Origin: Archilochus colubris
Lineage: Eukaryota; Chordata; Aves; Apodiformes; Trochilidae
Reading direction: 5' to 3'
Assembly (NCBI GenBank): GCA_023079485.1
Contig: CM041108.1
Span: forward strand, 1,178,001-1,242,000
DNA: 64,000 bases
The position numbers were made by a program, and so were the translations under genes. A model generated the notes under the pieces. That model saw only the letters and a list, made by a program, of their open reading frames with translations. It was not told the origin of the DNA and made no database searches. This document shows positions 13,864 through 58,390 of this stretch, one piece after another. How positions within the stretch are numbered: the first letter of the stretch is position 1; each line of letters starts with the position of its first letter.

Positions 13864-16795
13864 ACTTGCAGGATCTGACTTCTGCCCAGGGGATCCCCTT
13901 ATCTCAATAAACACTGCTGATAATTGAGGCTCTGTCTGCTCCCCCCTAACACTGTCCCACTGCCAGCAGAGGAATCTCTCTCATTTCTGCAGGGCATCAG
14001 CTCAGCTCTGAACAATTCTGCCTGGTCTCACTCATCAATCACCTTATCAAGGCTTCCCAGGGTGGGTCTGGGGGCAGGAAAACCTCTAAGGAAGAGGGAA
14101 GCTTCCTTCAGGAAGCTGCTGGCTGCACAGCCCAGAGCTGCCAGCACACATTGCTTTGGATTTCTTGATGCTTGGAAAATGAGCTTTTCCCAAAGCACTC
14201 CAAAGGGCAAGGAGCAGAGACCCCAGGCTGGCTGCACTCATCCTGGCAGCCCACAGCTATGGGCATCAGATTGATGCCTCTTTAAGGCTGCTTTAAAAAT
14301 ACTTTTTAAATGCTGCTTTCACAGGAAAAGCAGGAGGTTGATGGGAAGAAGTTTGTCAGGGTTTCTGTGGAAAGTTTTGCAGGAGAGAACATCTCTCCAG
14401 TGAAGATCCTGAGTGCACTGGGAGGAGCAGATGAGCTCCTGCTGGGGTCTTTTCACCTCCCACCCCAGAAGGTTTCAGCAAAACATTGATTTGGGGGGGG
14501 GGGGATGTGTCTGGACTCCCACCCCACTAGCAGCTGCACCTCCTCCATCTCTCTGGCTCCTTCTGCTGGGCTTGAACCACCCTGGATCCCTTCTTTTCCT
14601 TTCTCTTTTTCAGGCAGGGAAAGGTTAACTCCATATTCTCTGCTGCCAGGAAGAAGACACACACACCTCCCACCCCTCAGCCCCAAACAATTTGCCTATT
14701 TATATCCCTGAGTTAATCAGGAGGGCCAGCACTTCCACAGCAACCTGATTAAAAATTAGGAGAGCAGATTCTGTAGTGGTGCCTTTTAATACCAACCCCC
14801 AAACCCTGGGAGTGCAGTGGATGAATAATGGATCATGGCTCCATCCTACCAGCTCCTTGCCTCCCCTTCTTCTCTTTTTATCTTTCAGTCTTCTCCCCCT
14901 CCTCCTTTCCCAGGCTGGAGTTTGAGGCAGGAATATCTCCATCCTTCATTTTGCTGAGTTTAGAGCTGCTGAGCTGCATCCCTGATTCCTCTTCATCAGC
15001 CCCAAGTCCCCTGCTCAGTGAACCTGGGGACCATCAATAATTCATGGCCATGGTAACCACCTACTTGGGAAGATGGAATCAGGACCCATCCTCTCCCCTT
15101 TTCTTCTCCTCATCTCCTTAAGCCTTGCTGCTGATCCTACAGAGGAGCAAAATGGGTTGGAAAACAAAGGTTTCTGGCACAGGGAAGACAAACAGTTCCA
15201 TCCATGAGGTTGTCCCATGCCCACCAGGTGTCACAGGCAGCTGGGATGCTCTGAGGGGGTGATGTTAAACCAATGACTGCAAAAAAACCCTTCAGATGTC
15301 AGGCAGTGGGACAGGACAGCAGTCAGGAATATTAAACAACCCACTGGAAAAAAGTCCCTTCATTTAATTCCAAGGTGTTCTTCAGAGAAAGGCTTGTGAA
15401 TTGGGTTTGGTTTTTCCCCTGCCCCACTAGATGAATTTCCAATATTTTTCAAGCTGAGGTCAAATTTAATTAATACCTTCAGTGAGGGAAAAAAAATACT
15501 GAAAAATATCAGGTTGGGTTTGTTAAACAGCATAGAGTCCTCCAGTGAAAGGTTTTGTTGGTTTGGGGTTTTTTAAGAGAAAAGAAATACTTTCTTGATT
15601 GTTAAAGAGCATCAGAATGAAGCAGAAATTCCCACATTTTCACACTTCAACTGATCCAAACCACAGATTTCTCACTTTTTTTTTCTTTTCCCTCCACTCT
15701 TACAGCCTGAAAAAAAAAAGTACATTTTGGAACCATGTAGCAAATCTTCCCCCCCCCACCGCCCCCTCCTCCCCCATCCTCTCCAGTCCCTGGGTTCCAC
15801 CCACTGAGCTGAAAAATCCCATTACTCACAGCGTTTGGCAGATGTCTGTGTGAGCAGCCTTGTGTGCAGCCAGCACAGCTGCCTTGCCTACTAATCCTCT
15901 GCCTCTGCCACCTTGGAATTGCCAACCAGCAGAATCCCTGCCCCAGCTCCTGAATCCTGCCCAGCACTGGAGGAGCCAGGGAGGAAGTTTTGAAAAGATT
16001 TCTCAGGCAGCTAAAAGACCCCAGCAGCTCAGGAGCAGGGGGCTTCAGAGCCCAGTTCTGACATCCACTTTGCATGGTTCAGCTTGGTGCCAGCTCAAGG
16101 AGGAGGAACCATCCCTGATTTAAAAACAAAACAAAACAGCTCCACTTTGGGGGAAAAGCAGGAGGTTTCCTCTGGGTGAGGATGCTGAGGATCAGGATTG
16201 GTGTCTCCTCCTGAGCAGCAATTTTTTTCTACATGAAACTACCAGGAGCTCTTCTGCCTGGGCAAGAGGGATGGATTTCCACTGTGTTCTCCACATTTCT
16301 GGTGGATTCTCAATGCTGCAGGGACCCCAAGAGCTCCTGGAATGGGCCAGGATGGGGGTGGGCAATGTGTCTGTACCAACCCTGGTTCCCAAAGGCTGTG
16401 GCTGGGAAGAGCAGACCCAAGCAGGGAACCAGGGATGAAAAGTCCTCTCTGCAGGATGGAAGGACAGGTCCTCTGATTTCCCATCCAAATTTCCCATCTC
16501 TTCCCATGCTGGGGGTGGTTGGAGATGGCAGCCAAGGACAGGACCATGCCCAGATGCTCCTCAGCTCCTGCTTTCCAGTTCCCTCCTGTCCTTGAAGCAT
16601 GAAGGAACAGAGATGCCCATGGGCTGTAATGCAGACACAGCCTCACAGGGGCTGAGGAGGTTTCAAAGGAAGGTTGAGATCTTAAATGTCTCCTTGACAC
16701 CCCCAGCAAAATCTGCTTTCACAGAGGGAGATGTTTAAAAACCTGACTGTGGTGAGAGGGAATAATCTGCCCAAGCACATGGAGTTTTGCATTCC

Positions 16796-16817
16796 TTTTT
16801 TTTTTTTTTTTTTTTTT
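16796..16817 (+). repeat. Poly(T) run
   Basis: 22 T followed by CCAG, resembling a splice acceptor by chance. Confidence 0.9.
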
Positions 16818-17194
16818 CCAGCTGACAGCAGCACAGGGAGGGCTGAAAGCCAGGGGGAAATCAAAGCAAAAGAAGGGAGGGCTCCAGGGTTCCTCCAGCT
16901 CTCAGTGACAGGGCACTGCCTAGGGAACCCTCTTCAAAGGCTGGCACCTGGCAACCTGATGCCCATAATGAGCTGTTTCCCCTCGAGTGCAATAAGAAAC
17001 AGACCAAATCCAGCCCCCCTGCCCTTCTCCTCACCCTCCCCTGCCTCCCAGATTGCAGTCACAGGGCTGCCCAAAACCTCTCACCCTCTGGCTACCAGCA
17101 CCAGTCACAGTCTCAGGCCCCAGCTCACTCCAGGAAGGTTGGTTTGATGCTAACAAATGACATTATCCCCTCCCTGCTTTTTTTTTCCTTGCAG

Positions 17195-53066
<35,872 letters not shown>

Positions 53067-53689
53067 GTTGCGGGAAGAGGGGTTGGGGACACGCTCGGGG
53101 GACTTGAGCCGCTCGCTCCTTGGGGACTGGGATGGTGGCGCCGAGAGCCCCGCAAGCAGCCCAGAGCGGGGCTGGGGAAGGGGGAACCGGCTGAGAATCC
53201 TCCTCATCATCATCTTCCTCCTCCTCCTCCTCACACCCCTCCCGGCACCACCCGCTAAGCACAACCCCGCCGAGGAGCCCCGGGGACCCTCCCCAAACCC
53301 AACCCCCTCCCCAAACCCCTTCCCTTCCCTCTCGGTGTGCGGTGTCCTTGCTTCTCAAGTCCGTTCCAGGGGGGTCGGTGGGATGGGGGGGTGGGAGGGG
53401 ACACGTTGGTGGCGACATTGGTGGCACGGGGCCATCCCCCAGCCCCGGGCAGGGCCCGACAATACAAGAGGTGTTTCTGGTGGCACGCCTGGGCTGGTGG
53501 CCACAACCATGGCACTTGGGGGGACACTGGAGCCACCAGGGGGTTCCCAAGGTGAGGGGGGGTGATGGTGGGGGGGAGGAGGGGGGGTTCGGGGGAATGG
53601 TCCCCATGCTGGGGACAAGGGTGCCTGGGGGTAAAGGGAAACTGAGGCTCGGGGCAGCTGGGGCCACACAACCCCCAACCACAGGAGCC

Positions 53690-54545
53690 AGGAGATAGGG
53701 ACAGGTAAGGAACAGGGACACGGGCTGGGGACATGGGGACACTGCACAGGGCCACGGAAACACAGCCATAGGGACAGCTGGGGACATGGGGACAGCTGGG
53801 TCAGGTACAGCTGGAGACATGGGGACACAGGGACATGGCACAGGGACATTTGGGGACACAGGGACATAGACAGTCATGGGGCCATGGTTGGGAACAATGG
53901 GACACAGGGCAACAGGGACATGGCACGGGGACAGTTGGGAACAGGGAGACAGGGTCATAAACATAGGGACAGCTGGGGACATAAGGACATGGCACAGGAC
54001 AGATGGGGACACAGGGACAGGGACACAGACAGTTGGGGACTTAAGGACACAGCCAGAGGGACAGCTGGGGATACAGGTTAATGGGGACACAAGACAGGGA
54101 CAGTTGGGGACATGGGGACACAGCTATAGGGAAACAGACAGGGGTATGGCACAGGGACAGATGGGGACACAAGGAAATGGGAACATGGGGACACAGACAT
54201 AGGACAGTTGGGGACATGAGTGCACAGAGAGAGTTGGGGACAAGGGGACACGGCACAAGGATGAGGGGGACAGGACACAGAAACATGAGGACACAGCCAA
54301 AGGGAGAAGGGGGGACATGGCACAAGGACACTTGGGGACAAAGGGGACATGACACAGTGACAGATGGGGACACAGGAATATGGGGACAAACATAAGGACA
54401 GCTGGGGACATTGGCACAGGGACACAGATGAAAGGACATGGCACAAGTACACTTGGGGACGTGACACAGTGACAGATGGGGACACAGATCCAGGGACAGT
54501 TGGGGAGATGTGGACACAGGGACGTGGGGCCACAGGGCTAGGCTT
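53690..54545 (+). repeat. GGGACA-type minisatellite in the KIRREL3 3' UTR
   Basis: About 0.85 kb of imperfect tandem copies of GGGACA with variants (GGGACACAGGGACATGG, ACAGTTGGGGACA, GGCACAGGGACA). Higher-order units vary in length, so it is a degenerate array. It explains the long low-complexity open frames on the minus strand rich in Cys, Pro, Val and Ser. Confidence 0.9.
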
Positions 54546-54633
54546 GGGGACAAGTGACCCCGGTGTGGTGGCAGTGCTGGGACAGCCCCCCCAGCCCCAA
54601 GAGCAGCGGGAGGCACCTGGAGGCTGCACCATA

Positions 54634-54639
54634 AATAAA
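54634..54639 (+). terminator. Poly(A) signal AATAAA of KIRREL3
   Basis: AATAAA in an AT-rich island immediately before a GT-rich downstream element. It is the first canonical signal after the stop codon on this strand. Confidence 0.7.
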
Positions 54640-54660
54640 ATTTAAATTAATTAAATCAAC

Positions 54661-55197
54661 TCCTCTGTGTGCATGTGTCCCCTCAACCCCCAAGCCCCAA
54701 AGTGTCCCCACGCCCCCCAGGTGACACCCAGGGGGTCCAAGCCCCCGCGCCAGCGCCACGGGACTGGGCCACCCAGTAAAAACCAGTAGAAAATAAAAAA
54801 AGGGAATTAAATATTTTGGGGTGGGCCCAGGGCAGGGAGGGGGTGAACCCCACCCTGAGGCTCCAGCTCCCTGGGGGGCTCCTGGACCCCCCCAAAAAAT
54901 CAGCCCCTGCATGGGGCCCTCGTCCCAGTTTGGAGGAAAACCCCAAGGGGGATCCCTCCTGCCCCCCAGACCCGCTGGGAGGACCCCAAACACACCCCCA
55001 CACACAACCCCCTCCCCCAGGTCCTGGGGAGCTGCAGGAGGAACCAGGGGGGGTCCCGGCCCCTGGGGGGCTCCCTGCACCCCCCAAACCCCCTGTGGGA
55101 GCCGCAGCCCAGCGTGGCCCCAGTGCTCCCAATTGTCCCAGGGTGAGGTGACCCCCTCCTTGGGCAAAGAGGGGAGGAGGCTGTCCTGGTGAGTCCC
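54661..55197 (-). other. Gap between convergent genes; probable ST3GAL4 3' UTR
   Basis: 537 bp below the ST3GAL4 stop, C-rich on the plus strand and G-rich on the minus strand. No AATAAA or ATTAAA is seen on the minus strand here. It may be the ST3GAL4 3' UTR using a non-canonical signal or one inside the KIRREL3 3' UTR. Confidence 0.5.
54792..54797 (+). terminator. Second candidate poly(A) signal AATAAA
   Basis: AATAAA within GTAGAAAATAAAAAAAGG. The downstream region is less GT-rich than after 54,634, so this is a secondary candidate for KIRREL3. Confidence 0.3.
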
Positions 55198-55284
55198 TCA
55201 GAAATAGGTGAGGTTCTTGACCAGCCCCAGCTCCAGCATCTTCTTGATGGCCACGGCCTCGTGCGAGACGTTGTGCTCCGACGC
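55198..55284 (-). CDS. ST3GAL4: ST3GAL4 terminal coding exon (sialylmotif VS)
   Basis: Encodes ASEHNVSHEAVAIKKMLE to LVKNLTYF, stop TGA at 55,200-55,198. Motif VS is HNVSHE, with the catalytic-type His308 and Glu313; sequons NVS and NLT. The human enzyme ends NLTSF. The 3' UTR continues below 55,198, but no canonical minus-strand poly(A) signal is visible before the KIRREL3 end. Confidence 0.96.
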   Translation of the reverse strand, partial: ASEHNVSHEAVAIKKMLELGLVKNLTYF

Positions 55285-58200
55285 CTGTGAGGTGGGGACA
55301 CGGGTGACACCAGAGCTCAGCCTTGTGTCCCCCCTCCCACCTCAACCACCCCCAGCAGCACTGAGATGTTGATCCCACACCTGAAGTGAGGAGCCCCCTG
55401 CCCCCTCCATCAGCTGCATCCAACCTCCCACCATGCCCACACCAAGATGTTGGGCAACAGGGAGAAGTTGGGTGGCGACCACACCAAGGTGGAAGGTGCA
55501 CCCGTGGGGAGAACCCCCTGCAGCCCTCAGCACCACCCAAACAGTGCCCAAGCCACCATCCTCCATCCTGGAGGAGAAACGGGGGTAACATGGACAGAAA
55601 CAGAGGGAGATACTCACTGCCATGGACTTGAGTGTGATCTGCTCGTAGTAGTGGATGGTTTGCTTCTTGTTGGCAGAGTCGGGGTAGCCAAAGCCCGCGA
55701 TGTGCACCAGGTCACAGAAATGCAGTGCCAAGGTGATGGCCAACAACCCTGTGGTGGGCTTCTGGAGGGAGAAGGTGGAGAGCAAGCCATGAAGAGCCCA
55801 TGGGCCTTCAGCAAGCTGCAGAGGGTGAGCCAGCGAGGAGGACAGCAGCCTTCTTGGTGGAGGGGAGCAGGGTGGTTGGCCATCTCCACACCTCTTACCT
55901 GTTTGACCTTCCGTGGCTGCTTCATGGGGAGGTTGAGCAGTTTAGCAGCAGTGACCTCCATGTAGTAAGGGTTGAGGACACGCACACGCTCGGGGTTGGC
56001 ATCCCAGATGAGTGGGGGCTGCTTCCAAAAGCCCTTCCGAACCTGCCGGAGGTTGGAGATGTCCAGAGGTGCCCCAACAAGAGAGGTGAAGTCCCCAGGA
56101 CCTACCCTTGCTCCCCTCCACGCTCACCCTCTTCTTGTCGTTGAGGATGGCCTCCATCCACTGGAAGTCCATGGGCTTGAAGGGCACCAGGACCAGCAAG
56201 GTGTCGGGGTTGTTCTCCATCTGGGGGTTGAAGTGGGCAGACTCGGGGTAGAAGAGCCTCATGGTGGTCTTGGAGCCCACATCCTGCTCATAGCCATGGA
56301 CTGGGGCGTTGTTTAACCTTGGCAGGGGGGGCACACACACACATGGGGGACATCAGAGGTGTCAAGGCCATGGGGAGGTGGAGCTGGGGAAGGGCTCACC
56401 AGGACTCAGGCAGATACCTGATCACAACATCATAGGTGTTGATGGTCTCCCCCATGGAGCTGTTGCGGAGCCGGTGGCCGTTGCCCACCACCGCGCACCT
56501 CCGGCACTTCAGGCTGTCAGAGGAAAGCTCCAGGTCAACCAGACTGCTCAGAACACAGGCAGTTTTAACCCCGAGGTGTGCTGTCCACCCTACAAAGCTT
56601 CCTTAACCCCAAAAAGTGGACCTTAACCCCACAGTGTCTGCTCTACAAAGCTTCCCTAACCCCACAGGTGGGCATTAACTTCACGTTGTCCACTCCACAA
56701 AGTTCCCTATGGGTTGCAAAGCCTGGTGTGTCCAAACCCTGGGCCCAAAGCATCCAAAATTCCATCCCCCCACCCATGAAGAGAAAGAGAGAAAAGGCCC
56801 CACACCCACCCCGGGGTTACCTCTGGATGCTCTCTGGCAGGGAGTAGCGGGTGATGGCCAACAGGCGCAGGAGGACATCTTCTGCAAAGTGAGGAGCAGG
56901 TGAGGCAGGCAGCTCCTGCCCACTCCTTCCAACCCAAAACCAAGGCAGATAATCCTACACTGGGGCTACATAAAGCCTGGCCCACCATCAACCCACTGAT
57001 GGCCACCAGGAGCACCCAAGTATCTAAAAACCAGGCAAGCAAGCAGATGAGGAAGAGTAAAAAACAGAAAAGCAGCCCCAAAAATTCTGTTTAGGTAGAG
57101 ATGAGTTGAAACACCCTCCCCCCCCCAGGGAGGAGAAGGAAGATGGACAGAGAGACCCCTCAGGGCTTACCACTGCCTTTGGTGCCATAGGGCAGCTCAT
57201 AGGGAGATGGGGTCTTCACCCAAAAATAGTCCTTCAGCTGCAAGAAGAGGGGATGGTCCCTTGTGTAGCTGTGAGGAAGGAAAGGGACAGTGAGAGGAAG
57301 AGGAGGGAAGAGCACAGGGAGGGGGCCTGGCTCTGTGTCCCCACCCCCCAGACTCACTTCCCGATCAGCTGCGCCGCTTTCTTCTCCACCTCCCCCATGG
57401 CACACGTGGTCTTGTTTTCTTGTACAGGGAAATAAAAGCTGGAAGAGGTGAAAAAATTCTTAATAATCATCATCCTCATCATGGCTGCTCTTCTGTGACC
57501 CTCTTCTGGCAACAGGGGGGTGGAACCACCATGGTGGGATTCAAACCACGGTGGGATTTTCATGTCTGTGGTGGGACTCAACCCGTTGGTGGGATTTTGG
57601 TGACCACCAGATTTAAGCTGAGCTTTGCTTTGGGGATTTACCAGCTGGCCTTGCAGCCTGGCATCAGAAGAGGTCTCTCTTGCTCTGCTCAGCCAGCTCT
57701 CCTCTTTCCCCATGAAGAGGTTTTTTTTCCCCTTTCTCCCAGGCTTGGAATTCACGCCGTTTGCCGGAACTCCCGCAGAGCCCACCTGCCAACCCTTCTG
57801 TCCCCCTCTGTGTCCTCCTCATGTCCCCGCCCCAAACCAAGGATGCTGCCACCTCCCCAGTCCCCCAGAATCTGGTGTCCCCGGGTGGGCTGGGAGGGAG
57901 GAGAGTGAAGGGAAGGGCAGGAGGTCCCTTAAATGTCACCAAAAGCCACTCACAGCCGTATGTACCTGTCTTCCCGGTAGAGCGAGTACCAAACCATCAC
58001 CAGAAACAACGCCAGCACCCCGAGGAGCTTCCCTCCTGTGTGCCCAGAGAGAGATGGTGGAGGGGAGGGGAAAGAAAACCACCATCAATAATCAGTCTAA
58101 TTTAATCATCACCATTATTAAGATCCCTGGGGGGATTTTGACCCTAAAACCTGGGTGGCAAAGGTTCAAAGAGGTTCAAAGACCCCAACAGCCATTAAGT

Positions 58201-58343
58201 CACCCAACCCAGAGCCACAGCCAAGCACCATCTCCCGAATTTTCCAACTGGAACCCACCCTGGGATCCCCATCCCTGCTTGGAAAGAGGGAGCCAAGAGC
58301 CACCCAACCCCCCTTGGTGGGACTCACGAGACTTGTTGATCAT
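55198..58343 (-). CDS. ST3GAL4: ST3GAL4, beta-galactoside alpha-2,3-sialyltransferase 4, complete, 10 coding exons
   Basis: Golgi type II enzyme transferring sialic acid from CMP-Neu5Ac in alpha-2,3 linkage to terminal galactose of glycans (sialyl-Lewis x pathway; GT29 family). Exons in transcript order: 58343-58328, 58035-57954, 57438-57358, 57268-57171, 56881-56821, 56513-56418, 56317-56128, 56042-55899, 55761-55618, 55284-55198. They total 999 bp, 332 residues; human ST3GAL4 has 333. Visible: short basic N-terminus MINKSRGK, anchor about 9-24, stem with NKT and NYT sequons, sialylmotif L about 116-163 (VVGNGHRLRNSSMG), motif S about 258-282 (TTGLLAITLALHFCD), motif III HYYEQ (293-297), motif VS HNVSHE (308-313). 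Cys119 and Cys272 are the expected L-S disulfide pair. The ATG at 58,343 is chosen because it aligns with the human start (MVSKSR) and has A at -3; two upstream in-frame ATGs exist. Confidence 0.96.
55285..55617 (-). other. ST3GAL4 last intron (333 bp)
   Basis: GTGAGT...CTCACAG. No repeat or other feature recognised. Confidence 0.85.
55618..55761 (-). CDS. ST3GAL4: ST3GAL4 coding exon 9 (sialylmotifs S and III)
   Basis: Encodes KPTTGLLAITLALHFCD... to QITLKSMA, 48 codons, phase 0/0. It holds sialylmotif S with Cys272, and motif III HYYEQ at 293-297. Acceptor CTCCCTCCAG, donor GCA|GTGAGT. Near-identical to human apart from a few substitutions. Confidence 0.97.
55899..56042 (-). CDS. ST3GAL4: ST3GAL4 coding exon 8
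   Basis: Encodes VRKGFWKQPPLIWDAN... to PRKVKQ, 48 codons, phase 0/0. Acceptor CCTCCGGCAG, donor CAG|GTAAGA. It corresponds to the acceptor-binding region between motifs L and S. The intron to exon 7 is 85 bp. Confidence 0.96.
56128..56317 (-). CDS. ST3GAL4: ST3GAL4 coding exon 7 (end of sialylmotif L)
   Basis: Encodes RLNNAPVHGYEQDVGSKTT (end of motif L), then MRLFYPESAHFN... to LNDKKR. This is the longest coding exon, 190 bp. Acceptor CCCTGCCAAG, donor AGG|GTGAGC. The intron to exon 6 is only 100 bp. Confidence 0.96.
56418..56513 (-). CDS. ST3GAL4: ST3GAL4 coding exon 6 (sialylmotif L, first part)
   Basis: Acceptor TTTCCTCTGACAG. Encodes SLKCRRCAVVGNGHRL... to YDVVI and two bases of Arg145. 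It includes most of sialylmotif L, which binds CMP-Neu5Ac, with conserved Cys119 and the sequon NSS at 130. Donor AG|GTATCT. 96 bp. Confidence 0.96.
56514..56820 (-). other. ST3GAL4 intron (307 bp)
   Basis: Contains a short tandem motif on the plus strand (ACAAAGCTTCCTTAACCCC-like, about three copies from 56,580 to 56,700). No other feature. Confidence 0.75.
56821..56881 (-). CDS. ST3GAL4: ST3GAL4 coding exon 5
   Basis: Acceptor CCTCACTTTGCAG. Encodes EDVLLRLLAITRYSLPESIQ and two bases of Ser113; donor AG|GTAACC. 61 bp, both sides matching the family exon structure. The 289-bp intron upstream in the transcript (56,882-57,170) shows nothing else. Confidence 0.94.
57171..57268 (-). CDS. ST3GAL4: ST3GAL4 coding exon 4 (stem to catalytic domain)
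   Basis: Encodes NYTRDHPLFLQLKDYFWV... to YGTKGS. Sequon NYT at residue 60; the DYFWVKTPS...YELPYGTKGS segment matches the human enzyme closely. Donor G|GTAAGC. 98 bp; the intron to exon 3 is only 89 bp. Confidence 0.95.
57358..57438 (-). CDS. ST3GAL4: ST3GAL4 coding exon 3 (stem)
   Basis: Acceptor GAAGAGGTGAAAAAATTC region precedes CTCTTCCAG. Encodes LFYFPVQENKTTCAMGE... to AAQLIG with sequon NKT at residue 41. The stem is the least conserved part against human, as expected. Donor AA|GTGAGT. 81 bp. Confidence 0.92.
57439..57953 (-). other. ST3GAL4 intron (515 bp)
   Basis: GTGAGT...CTTCCAG between the anchor and stem exons. Unique sequence with a short CCACCAYGGTGGGATT-like repeat around 57,528-57,600; no other feature. 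Confidence 0.8.
57954..58035 (-). CDS. ST3GAL4: ST3GAL4 coding exon 2 (membrane anchor)
   Basis: Acceptor GGGCACACAG, then RGKLLGVLALFLVMVWYS and YREDRYIR; donor CT|GTGAGT. It carries the single signal-anchor helix (about residues 9-24), with basic residues on the cytosolic side as usual for a Golgi type II enzyme. 82 bp. Confidence 0.95.
58328..58343 (-). CDS. ST3GAL4: ST3GAL4 coding exon 1 (start codon and cytoplasmic tail)
   Basis: Encodes MINKS plus the first base of Arg6; donor C|GTGAGT. The full exon reaches 58,409, where the acceptor CCCTCTCCAG sits, so 58,344-58,409 is 5' UTR or an N-terminal extension. Upstream in-frame ATGs at 58,349 and 58,367 would add MK's preceding residues, giving tails longer by 2 or 8 residues. 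Confidence 0.85.
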
Positions 58344-58366
58344 TTTCATCAGCACAGGAGGAGGCA

Positions 58367-58390
58367 TCAGGCGAGGGCCGGAGCTCTCAT
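58367..58390 (-). other. Short upstream ORF (MRAPALA) in the ST3GAL4 leader
   Basis: ATG at 58,390 opens a 7-residue frame whose TGA overlaps the first in-frame ST3GAL4 ATG (TGATG arrangement at 58,369-58,365). It is in a different frame from the enzyme and could lower or reroute initiation. Translation is inferred, not shown. Confidence 0.5.

Larger units (their letters stand above)
1..17194 (+). other. Upstream KIRREL3 intron (partial), no exon recognised
   Basis: No stretch matches the KIRREL3 signal peptide or Ig1 exons, and no other gene is recognisable on either strand. The content is intron-like: a CR1 3' fragment near 3,000-3,232, a pyrimidine minisatellite at 3,714-3,902, a 0.4 kb T-rich tract at 13,445-13,863, poly(A) and poly(T) runs, and AT-rich unique blocks (for example 360-500, 2,030-2,520, 3,535-3,690, 5,100-5,350). 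The following exon starts in phase 1, so the previous exon must end with the G of a Val codon. KIRREL3 has very large 5' introns in mammals, which fits. A short exon without a clear match could have been missed. Confidence 0.7.
53067..54660 (+). other. KIRREL3: KIRREL3 3' UTR (inferred)
   Basis: Runs from the stop codon to an AATAAA at 54,634 followed by a GT-rich element (CTGTGTGCATGTGTCC, about 54,664-54,679), the usual cleavage context. It holds G-rich runs at 53,368-53,400 and 53,555-53,596 and the GGGACA minisatellite. The extent is inferred from the poly(A) signal only; an earlier or later site (second AATAAA at 54,792) is possible. Confidence 0.7.

Noticed and set aside
13346..13927. 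193-codon plus-strand frame rich in Phe and Leu, and a Lys/Glu frame on the minus strand
   Set aside because: Pure product of the T-rich tract; looks like a membrane protein only because TTT and TTC encode Phe.
16796..16830. Poly(T) followed by CCAG, an apparently perfect splice acceptor upstream of the first exon
   Set aside because: No good donor within a plausible exon length and no KIRREL3 homology downstream; treated as a chance site.
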